The position numbers and the translations under genes are program-made. This document shows positions 1-6,044 of a stretch of 6,128 nucleotides of DNA, piece after piece. Each line of letters begins with the position of its first letter. The first letter of the stretch is position 1. Origin of the DNA: an uncultured Bdellovibrionales bacterium (GTDB lineage: Bacteria > Bdellovibrionota > Bdellovibrionia > Bdellovibrionales > UBA1609); assembly GCA_937980625.1 (NCBI GenBank), contig CALJPJ010000060.1:1-6128 (forward strand). The letters are read 5' to 3'. A model generated the notes under the pieces. That model saw only the letters and a program-made list of their open reading frames with translations. It did not search any database and had not been told where the DNA came from.

Positions 1-420
1 AGCGTCTTTTAAAGATTTTCGCTGCCCTTGATACCAACTAGTCCCATTTTTTAGTTCATTTACAGAGTAAAATACATGACTCAAACTATTAATAATTTGG
101 GCTAGTGTAAACTCTGCAACAGCATCAGCGTTCATCGCTGGTGTATTTTTCACTACTAATCCATACTTTTTTGCTGCTTTAATATCAACAAAGCTATTGG
201 TTCCCGTGCCCATTACGGCCAAACACTTTAGCTTTGGAAGCTGGCTGATCATTTCTGAGCTAAGAAACTCCGGCCCCCCGAGAATATAACCACAGCAATC
301 TTTCAAATGGTTTAAAACATCTATTTCAGATTTTGGCGTCTTAAGATGCACCAACTCATAGCCCAAATCACAATCAATATTTGGCAGTTCAAAGTCTCCT
401 GTAACTAATATTTTTTTCAT
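1..420 (-). CDS. D-isomer-specific 2-hydroxyacid dehydrogenase, N-terminal part (runs off the window)
   Basis: The start is the ATG at 420-418; 140 codons are visible and the frame is still open at base 1. The protein begins MKKILVTGDF. Around residues 69-107 it has the family hallmark: a GTGTNSFVDI stretch, then KAAKKYGLVVKNTP, then AVAEFTLAQ. This matches the G-x-GT...(I/V)D..AA...G..V.NTP....AVAE block of the catalytic domain in phosphoglycerate, glycerate and related dehydrogenases. These enzymes interconvert 2-hydroxy acids and 2-oxo acids with NAD(P)H. The Rossmann domain and catalytic Arg/Glu/His lie outside the window, so substrate and integrity cannot be judged. The start overlaps the TGA of the upstream permease by one base (TGATG), which implies translational coupling. 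By inference it supplies or removes a 2-oxo acid for the aminotransferase encoded earlier in the operon. Confidence 0.88.
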   Translation of the reverse strand, partial: MKKILVTGDFELPNIDCDLGYELVHLKTPKSEIDVLNHLKDCCGYILGGPEFLSSEMISQLPKLKCLAVMGTGTNSFVDIKAAKKYGLVVKNTPAMNADAVAEFTLAQIINSLSHVFYSVNELKNGTSWYQGQRKSLKDA

Positions 421-1190
421 CACCCACCAAGACCTTCGTACCTACTCAAGCTATACTTATAAAACATATAAAAAACTAGTAACGACAAAACAAACCCAAG
501 ACTTTGATATTTAAGTAAAGAATAATCACTTTTTAACAAAATAGCTGCTGGTACTGCAGCCGAAAAAATAGAAGGTAACAAAACTAATAAAAACAAACCA
601 ACTTTTCTAGAAAACACACCCATTGGCAAAATCATTATTTTAGTAAATTCAGAAAACAAAAAGTCAGCTGGAATTTGCCTTTTAATAATAAATGTCAGGC
701 AAGATAAATTTGTTACTAATAATACATTAATTATTATACCTAAAGCAAAAGAACATAAATAAAGTAGTAACGACAAAAGACTAGAGCCCCAAAACACATT
801 ATAAAAGTATATTAGCCCGCCTATAGTCATGATAAATATTGGTATTAAATTTATAGTTTTAGCCCAAGCTAAAAACATATAATTTAATAAGGATATAGGT
901 TTTATAAAAAACACATCCCCTTCACCATGATAAACTTTTTGAAAAAACCTGAGTACAGAACTATCAATAGTGTCAGATATCAAAAGAGATAAAATCATTG
1001 TATAAAGTAAAAACACAAGCTCTAACTTATTCCAACCTGCAATTGACGGGGTATATTGCAAAAGGCTATCTAAAAAAATTAGCTTTGTAGCGTAAGCAAT
1101 TATTAAAATACACATCATCCCTAAGAAATTAAAACGATAATATAAATTTACAAGAATATTTTTATATAAAAAGTGAAACTTAATTTTCAT
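420..1190 (-). CDS. ABC-2 type exporter permease, COG3694/ABC2_membrane_6-like
   Basis: This is a 256-residue, strongly hydrophobic inner-membrane protein with about six predicted membrane spans (near 22-40, 57-76, 105-128, 134-165, 195-219 and 229-247). Two features fit the ABC2_membrane_6 (DUF990) permeases. One is the cytoplasmic segment HGEGDVFFIKP at 88-98, equivalent to the family's G-(E/x)-x-D..L.(K/R)P element. The other is the block from about 186, with a conserved-looking ILPMGVFSRK followed by a span ending PAAILL. It lies one base after the partner permease gene, with GGAGG at the end of that gene five bases before its ATG, so the start is secure. With the other permease and the ATPase it should form a heterodimeric exporter. 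The cargo is unknown. Assignment to ABC-2 permeases is firm; the subfamily is recalled from motifs rather than searched. Confidence 0.85.
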   Translation of the reverse strand: MKIKFHFLYKNILVNLYYRFNFLGMMCILIIAYATKLIFLDSLLQYTPSIAGWNKLELVFLLYTMILSLLISDTIDSSVLRFFQKVYHGEGDVFFIKPISLLNYMFLAWAKTINLIPIFIMTIGGLIYFYNVFWGSSLLSLLLYLCSFALGIIINVLLVTNLSCLTFIIKRQIPADFLFSEFTKIMILPMGVFSRKVGLFLLVLLPSIFSAAVPAAILLKSDYSLLKYQSLGFVLSLLVFYMFYKYSLSRYEGLGG

Positions 1191-1191
1191 A

Positions 1192-2013
1192 TTAACCTCC
1201 TAACCCTTTATAATCTCGTGTTAGCATTTTCCATAATTTATTACTAACTAAATTAAATATGCATATATAAATTAGCAAACCAGTTAGACAACTTAGAAAA
1301 CTATTTATTGATGGCGCTAAAGAAAACTCTGAAATTGCTCCCATGGTATAAGAAAACGGATTAAACTCCATAATTAAACGCATACTTTCAGGCCAATAGT
1401 TAGCAGGCAGTAAGGCACCACCAAGGAAGGCAGCTAAAATACTATAAAGAGCTAATACAACTCCTGAGTTTTCTGATTTAAAAGTAATGAGAGAAATTAT
1501 AAAAGCCAATAAAAAGCACAGGACTTGGCTTAAAACTAATAGCACTAGATAACCAACAATCAAGCCTAAGCCAGTGTAAACCGTATAGTTACTAAACATT
1601 GTCACATCTATAATGAGTGGCAATAAAGCTAAGGGCAAATAAACTAAACTGCCACCCAAATAATCAAACATTTTCTGCAATTTAAAGCTAAAAGGCTTTA
1701 CCAATGCGAGTTCAATTTTTCCTGAATAAATTGTATAAGAAATATCTTCAATTATACCATACCCATTATTAAAACGGTTTAAACAGATTACGTATAAATA
1801 ATATAACAAAATATCAGAAAAAGTTTTCCCTTGAATAGCTACTTCACCAGAGTCTTTGTAAATGTATTTCCAAAGCATCATTTGCATTAAAAAAGTAAGC
1901 CCTGTTGCAACAAAAATATCAATAAATAAAATAGCTCTGTCGACTAATACAACTCGCCACCCGTTTTTCATATATATTTTTGCTATATCAAGATTTATGG
2001 AGCTCAACATCAT
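1192..2013 (-). CDS. ABC-2 type exporter permease, COG4587-like
   Basis: This is a 273-residue integral membrane protein with about six spans (near 24-48, 66-82, 118-140, 145-177, 184-203 and 236-256). The cytoplasmic motif SGKIELALVKPFSF at 97-110 and the late GGALLPANYWPESM...FNPF block at 198-220 are typical of ABC-2 exporter permeases of the COG4587 kind, which pair with a second unlike permease and a COG4586 ATPase. The gene starts with ATGATG at 2013-2008. The first ATG overlaps the ATPase stop codon as ATGA, so initiation is probably coupled to upstream termination; no strong Shine-Dalgarno site precedes it. Like its partner permease it ends in GLGG, and its last glycine codons carry the ribosome-binding site of the next gene. 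It acts in the cytoplasmic membrane; the substrate cannot be read from the sequence. Confidence 0.86.
   Translation of the reverse strand: MMLSSINLDIAKIYMKNGWRVVLVDRAILFIDIFVATGLTFLMQMMLWKYIYKDSGEVAIQGKTFSDILLYYLYVICLNRFNNGYGIIEDISYTIYSGKIELALVKPFSFKLQKMFDYLGGSLVYLPLALLPLIIDVTMFSNYTVYTGLGLIVGYLVLLVLSQVLCFLLAFIISLITFKSENSGVVLALYSILAAFLGGALLPANYWPESMRLIMEFNPFSYTMGAISEFSLAPSINSFLSCLTGLLIYICIFNLVSNKLWKMLTRDYKGLGG
1195..1199 (-). promoter_or_regulatory. Strong Shine-Dalgarno site GGAGG inside the end of the upstream permease gene
   Basis: The minus strand reads GGAGG TTAAT ATG, a perfect core with five-base spacing to the start at 1190. The same bases encode the last two glycines of the upstream permease. 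This site fixes the start of the downstream permease gene. Confidence 0.85.
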
Positions 2014-3032
2014 AAGCTCACACCATTTTCATTTAAATAAAAATCTCTTAATGATTCTTCAAGAGTTGGAAGTCTTAAGTTAATATCCAAATCAATTGAA
2101 TGCTCAATTTTTTCAAAAATATTTTTTAAACTTAAGCTTTTATCAATTTTAACAGAAATCAACTCTGGGGTGAGATCAATACTTTGTGCTAATTCATCAA
2201 TTTTTTTAATTTCTAAAAATATAGATTCTATTTCATCTTTAACTAATGGCCTATCATTAGACTTTAAATCTAAGATCTTGTATTTAATGAGTTTATCTTT
2301 AAGTTGTTTAAAGTCACCATCGTACATATTTGAACCATTTTCTAATAAGACAACCCTATTGCAGCACTCTTCAACATCAACCATATCATGTGTCGTTAAA
2401 ACAACAACTGTACTACTTTGCTTTACCCAAGACTTAATAAACTTACGCAGTTCAAACTTTGAAACAACATCAAGACCGACTGTGGGTTCATCTAAAAATA
2501 ATACTTTTGGTGAATGCAATAGGTTTGCTGAAATCTCAGCCTTTACACGCTCACCCAGTGACAAATATTTGACTGGCCTATTCAGTATTTTTTTTAGGTC
2601 AAAAGCTTCACAGGTTTTTTCTAAATTCATATCAAAATCGTTTTGCGAAATTCCATAAATTAACTTTTGAGACTTAAAACTCTCAATCAAGGGTAAGTCC
2701 CACCACAAACTCGATTTATGCCCAAACACAACGCCTATATTTTTTAAGAAGTCTCGAGATCTCTTGGCTGGCTTATGCCCTAAAACTTGTATATCACCAC
2801 TTGTAGGCTCTAAAAGTCCTGTGAGCATTTTTGTTAAAGTGGATTTACCAGAGCCATTAGTCCCTAAAACACCCAAACAAGTCCCGTTAGTCAATTCAAT
2901 ATCAATATTATTAACACTGATAACCTGTTCATACTTGGGAGAAAATATGCCTTCAATCAGTCCCTTAAAAGAGTCCCCTGCCTGCTTCACTTTATATACT
3001 TTAGTTACATTTTTGCATTTTAAAATATTCAT
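2010..3032 (-). CDS. ABC transporter ATP-binding protein, COG4586-like
   Basis: This is the 340-residue ATPase subunit that powers the two permeases encoded directly downstream. Walker A is GTNGSGKST at 57-65, the signature is LSLGER at 157-162, Walker B is VLFLDEP at 177-183, the D-loop is GLD at 186-188 and the switch histidine is H215 in TTHD. The insertion VVFGHKSSLWWDLP at 101-114 is characteristic of COG4586 ATPases; here the Q-loop position appears to be histidine (H105), and the signature is LSLGE rather than LSGGQ. Residues after about 245 form an extra C-terminal region beyond the nucleotide-binding domain and contain mixed charged and hydrophobic sequence. The start overlaps the ATP-grasp stop codon as ATGA, with AGGG about eight bases upstream serving as ribosome-binding site. 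All catalytic residues are present, so the protein should be active. Confidence 0.94.
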   Translation of the reverse strand: MNILKCKNVTKVYKVKQAGDSFKGLIEGIFSPKYEQVISVNNIDIELTNGTCLGVLGTNGSGKSTLTKMLTGLLEPTSGDIQVLGHKPAKRSRDFLKNIGVVFGHKSSLWWDLPLIESFKSQKLIYGISQNDFDMNLEKTCEAFDLKKILNRPVKYLSLGERVKAEISANLLHSPKVLFLDEPTVGLDVVSKFELRKFIKSWVKQSSTVVVLTTHDMVDVEECCNRVVLLENGSNMYDGDFKQLKDKLIKYKILDLKSNDRPLVKDEIESIFLEIKKIDELAQSIDLTPELISVKIDKSLSLKNIFEKIEHSIDLDINLRLPTLEESLRDFYLNENGVSL

Positions 3033-3907
3033 TTTATTTGCCCTATTAAGTAATTTCCTATTGCTTTGGGAAACTCATACTTATCTAATGTTATATCTGG
3101 TTCCGGATTAACTTCAATAACAAACAGTTTCCCAGATGCTGACTTTATAATATCTACACCGGCAACAGACAAATTCAATTTTTTACAAGATTCTAAAGCT
3201 AATTTTTTAACTTCATGATCTAACTTTGAAGGGCTGTGAAAAATAATTTCACCTCCACGAGTTCCATTGCAAATTGGCTTGCCTTTTTTATTATATTTAA
3301 ATCTTTGGTTGGCTACTATGACCTCCCCATCTACAATATCAATTCGCCAGATAAATTCACCCGGATTTTCAATATAATCTTGCAATATAATTATTTTGTC
3401 TCGACTAATAATTTCTTCAACGAACTCATATGGTATTTTGCTTTTGTGAAAAATTTTAACCTCATTTGCACAAAATCCTTGTGTTGATTTAACTACAAAA
3501 TGTTCATTTATTTTACTTTTCAACTGCAAGGACAAATCATTTAAACTATGTATTACTAATGTTAATGGATGAGGGATATTTAGCCTCTGAAACTCTAAAG
3601 CCATTAATGCTTTATCTCTGCTAACAATATAGCTACTTGGATTATTCACAATAGTACAATCTTCATTCATACTTTCATATAATTTTATTTGGCTAAGATA
3701 AGAAAAGGTCCCCTCCCCTAAACGATCAAGGTAGATAGCCTTATATTTTGACAACATTTGAGATTTAGCTCCATCACTAGAAAAACTCCAACTAACATCT
3801 TGCCAATGAATAAAATCACAGCCATAACCTTGCTCAATAATATAATCTTTTATTACATTAATTAGAAGATGATATTCATTAACAATAATAGCTACTGAAT
3901 CAAGCAT
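3029..3907 (-). CDS. RimK-like ATP-grasp carboxylate-amine ligase
   Basis: This 292-residue protein is likely cytosolic. Residues 1-95 look like the pre-ATP-grasp N-domain. From about 96 the ATP-grasp core follows: VSRDKALMALEFQRLNIPHP at 95-114 is the usual D-K-...-L...-IP.P entry, FVVKSTQGFC at 137-146 holds the ATP-contacting lysine (K140), ILQDYIENPGEFIWRIDIV at 174-192 is the hinge plus R..(V/I)D strand, and NGTRGGE at 214-220 is typical. The Mg-binding end is AGVDII (D252) and FVIEVNPEPDI (E265, N267). Family members use ATP to activate a carboxylate as acyl-phosphate and join it to an amine or thiol; substrates cannot be told from sequence. The ATG at 3907 is preceded by AGGAG ten bases upstream and immediately by an in-frame TAA, so no earlier start exists. 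It overlaps the extended aminotransferase frame by eight bases and the ATPase gene by four. Confidence 0.9.
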   Translation of the reverse strand: MLDSVAIIVNEYHLLINVIKDYIIEQGYGCDFIHWQDVSWSFSSDGAKSQMLSKYKAIYLDRLGEGTFSYLSQIKLYESMNEDCTIVNNPSSYIVSRDKALMALEFQRLNIPHPLTLVIHSLNDLSLQLKSKINEHFVVKSTQGFCANEVKIFHKSKIPYEFVEEIISRDKIIILQDYIENPGEFIWRIDIVDGEVIVANQRFKYNKKGKPICNGTRGGEIIFHSPSKLDHEVKKLALESCKKLNLSVAGVDIIKSASGKLFVIEVNPEPDITLDKYEFPKAIGNYLIGQIK

Positions 3908-4058
3908 TTAACACATACTCCTGACTCATTTCATAAACAGAATGAATCTCTGACTCATTCAATTTAGATAAAATCTCTTTTAAACGATTTACAGAGGCAA
4001 TAAAGTCACCTTCTTTTTTCATTAGTGATAGTCTAACGTTAAAATTACCTCTATATTT
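3900..4058 (-). pseudogene. C-terminal continuation of the fused aminotransferase, beyond the in-frame TAG
   Basis: Reading on in exactly the same frame after the TAG gives 52 more codons, ending at TGA 3902-3900. They begin KYRGNFNVRLSLMKKEGDF and continue to RLKEILSKL before a short polar tail. This is the expected end of a class I aminotransferase. LLPGRFFYWD just before the TAG corresponds to the LPG..F loop, and NVRLSLM carries the arginine (residue 671 counting the TAG) that in this fold grips the substrate carboxylate. The TGA overlaps the ATP-grasp start by eight bases, matching the tight junctions elsewhere in the operon; stopping at the TAG would instead leave a 151-base gap. An ATG at 4022 could start a 40-residue peptide, but the reading frame clearly belongs to the aminotransferase. 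A nonsense mutation, a sequence error or UAG readthrough could each explain it. Confidence 0.85.
3918..3922 (-). promoter_or_regulatory. Shine-Dalgarno site AGGAG for the ATP-grasp gene
   Basis: AGGAG lies ten bases before the ATG at 3907, inside the 3' end of the aminotransferase frame. The spacing is on the long side. The nearer ATG in another frame (TATGTGTTAA) meets a stop after one codon, so 3907 remains the only useful start. Confidence 0.65.
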
Positions 4059-4061
4059 CTA
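4059..4061 (-). other. In-frame TAG codon within the aminotransferase reading frame
   Basis: The codon order on the minus strand is TGG GAC AGC TAG AAA TAT AGA GGT, with no change of frame on either side. Every other completed gene here ends in TGA (422, 2012, 3031, 3902) or TAA (1194, 6021), and none uses TAG as its real end. None of the other complete reading frames contains an in-frame TAG, which argues against genome-wide use of TAG as an ordinary sense codon. Confidence 0.9.
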
Positions 4062-6044
4062 GCTGTCCCAATAAAAAAATCGACCTGGCAGTAATGATAT
4101 ATTAAACTTTGATAGGTATCGAACAAAATCTAGATCTGTCATATTTAAAAAACTAGTATCTAACCAAACCACAGACATACAAGATTCTTTTGGACGATCT
4201 AATATGATAAGGCCAGTATTTTTAAGAGCTTCTTTTAAATATAAAAGCCTGTTTTCAATTAAGTTTTGTACAAACTGAACTCCACCTTTTCTTTGAGTCT
4301 CAATTATAAACTCAGAAATAATATTTAAAGTAAAATTTGATGAACACAAATATATTTCCTCATAAATAACTCTAATGTCTTTTGCTAATTCAGGACTATA
4401 GCAAAGTAAACTCGCTTTTGAATCTAAAGTTGGCCAACACTTTCCTGTGTCTTCAATAAAAATATATGAATTTTTATTGTCTTGAAATATTTTATAATCA
4501 TCAATTAGCTTTCTATGACAGAACCTAAACGAAGCATCAATTATAATGGTTACCTCTTCTTGTAAGCATAAATTTGAAATTTCAATTAAATGCTGCTCAC
4601 TTAAAACCTTACCAGTTGGGTTATTAGGGTTCACTATAAACAAAGCTTTAATTTTGTTATATTTTATTTTTTGCCTTAAAGTGTTAATATTAAATAAATC
4701 ACTCTCTTCAATTGCAGTCAGACTAGCTCCACGCCGTCTAATTAGTAAAGCTAGGTTATCAAATGTTGGCTCAACTAAACCAACGTTGTAGTTCAGCGAA
4801 CTTGCCCAGGCCGCTACTACATCTATGCTATTAGATGCTGTTGGACAAATTGAAAATTCGATTTGTTTATGTAAGCCACCAAGACCATAAAAATCGGCAA
4901 AGCATTGTTTAAAATATTTTTCCATAACTGGAATAGATAAATCACTAGCATCTTTCCATATTTGCGGTAATTTTTTTAAGACTTGCCCATAATACTTACT
5001 ACTATCAATATAGCTATGCCCATCTGACAAATTATATTTACAATTTAATCCAAAAACCTCTACTTCAGTTAAAGACTTATTTTTGAATAAGCTATTTCTA
5101 TTTTTTATTTTAAAATTGAATTCTTCCTGTCTCAAAGTTCCTAATGTTGTTTTTTCAACGATATATACACTTTGCAACCCTTCACGCTTTGGCCACAAGA
5201 AATATAAATCACCTTTTAGAGTTAATTTTGTTTTATCTTCGACTATAAACTCATCCACACTCTTAACAGGAGCAAAGTTTTTGATATTAGGGTTTAACTG
5301 TTCACTTTTTTTTAAAGTTACTTTTTTACAAATAGCATAAATGACTTTACCTTGGTCAGGGGTATTTACCTTATCAGGACTTAACAAGTACTTTATCCCG
5401 TTAATACAAGCTTGAACTCCTGCACTAACATTACTTTGATCACCAATAGAGCCTAACTCTAAAGTGACCCCCACTCCCCCGTGCTCATAAACGAAACTAT
5501 CTGTGTCACATTCAAAATTTTTACACTCTTTTTTAGACATAACAATGGGAGCTTTAGGCATTAATTGGTGGCAAAAATATATGCTACTTTCATCACTATA
5601 TGATGTGAAAAATGGAGTATCTATAGGGTTCTTGGTTTGATGAATATCTAGTACAAACTTCGTTTTGCTTAAAATTCTCTCAAGTCGACAAGCATGTTGC
5701 CCCTCTAATGATTGCACATTTGCACCTATAACTCTATTTAAGTCATCTTCAATAAACCTCTTATTTTGCTTATAGGCATCTATATTTCCCAAAGTGAAGC
5801 ATATATTTAAGTGTTGCAAGTCAATCTCATTATTTAAAATTTTTTGACTTAAAGAGTAAATCACATCTAAACCAATGACCTCATCACCATGTATTATTGC
5901 TGCTATAGTCAAGTCAATACTTTTATCTTCCAACGAATTTGAACTTTGTGATTTACTAACAACACTGTATTGGTCTAGTCTCACCCAATTTTTTGTCTTT
6001 AATAATAAATTAAAACTATTAAGTAATTTGTCTAACATCATCAT
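4059..6044 (-). CDS. Fusion: AstE/AspA-type zinc deacylase + class I/II PLP aminotransferase, stopped by an in-frame TAG
   Basis: There are 661 codons to the TAG at 4059-4061. Residues 1-330 resemble succinylglutamate desuccinylase/aspartoacylase: HGDE at 52-55 (zinc ligands H52, E55), DDLNR at 100-104, DIHQT at 133-137 (zinc ligand H135) and TLELGS at 194-199 (catalytic E196), followed by the family's small beta domain ending in LYFLWPKR (280-287). All key residues are present. Residues 375 onward are a fold-type I aminotransferase: PTASNSIDVVAAW at 401-413, VNPNNPTGK at 471-479, D503 in IIDASF, and probable PLP lysine K535 in EDTGKCWPT. The N-terminal domain would hydrolyse an N-acyl amide; the C-terminal domain would transfer an amino group. 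The frame continues past the TAG to 3900 with good aminotransferase sequence, so the intact product would be about 714 residues. Three tandem ATGs (6044-6036) follow GGGG at 6051-6048; spacing favours the second or third. Confidence 0.88.
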   Translation of the reverse strand: MMMLDKLLNSFNLLLKTKNWVRLDQYSVVSKSQSSNSLEDKSIDLTIAAIIHGDEVIGLDVIYSLSQKILNNEIDLQHLNICFTLGNIDAYKQNKRFIEDDLNRVIGANVQSLEGQHACRLERILSKTKFVLDIHQTKNPIDTPFFTSYSDESSIYFCHQLMPKAPIVMSKKECKNFECDTDSFVYEHGGVGVTLELGSIGDQSNVSAGVQACINGIKYLLSPDKVNTPDQGKVIYAICKKVTLKKSEQLNPNIKNFAPVKSVDEFIVEDKTKLTLKGDLYFLWPKREGLQSVYIVEKTTLGTLRQEEFNFKIKNRNSLFKNKSLTEVEVFGLNCKYNLSDGHSYIDSSKYYGQVLKKLPQIWKDASDLSIPVMEKYFKQCFADFYGLGGLHKQIEFSICPTASNSIDVVAAWASSLNYNVGLVEPTFDNLALLIRRRGASLTAIEESDLFNINTLRQKIKYNKIKALFIVNPNNPTGKVLSEQHLIEISNLCLQEEVTIIIDASFRFCHRKLIDDYKIFQDNKNSYIFIEDTGKCWPTLDSKASLLCYSPELAKDIRVIYEEIYLCSSNFTLNIISEFIIETQRKGGVQFVQNLIENRLLYLKEALKNTGLIILDRPKESCMSVVWLDTSFLNMTDLDFVRYLSKFNISLLPGRFFYWDS

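Noticed and set aside
2170..2658. A 162-codon open frame on the plus strand opposite the ABC ATPase gene
   Set aside because: It lies entirely antisense to a gene with full Walker and signature motifs, its translation is serine/leucine-rich without recognisable domains, and it has no supporting neighbours. The other plus-strand open frames are shadows for the same reasons.
3921..3959. A 10-base direct repeat (ctgactcatt at 3921-3930 and 3950-3959) and a 6-bp hairpin (3940-3945 with 3955-3960)
   Set aside because: The repeat copies are 29 bases apart and in different frames within coding sequence; the stem is short and AT-rich with a nine-base loop. This is within chance for AT-rich DNA and is not a terminator (no U-run).
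3900..4022. A free-standing 40-codon gene starting at ATG 4022 between the fusion gene and the ATP-grasp gene
   Set aside because: It is in exactly the same frame as the fusion gene, and the codons before its ATG, back to the TAG, are aminotransferase-like. No good ribosome-binding site stands before 4022. It is better read as the detached C-terminus.
4059..4061. Genome-wide recoding of TAG as a normal sense codon
   Set aside because: None of the other complete reading frames in the window contains an in-frame TAG, whereas a routinely recoded codon would be expected to appear several times.
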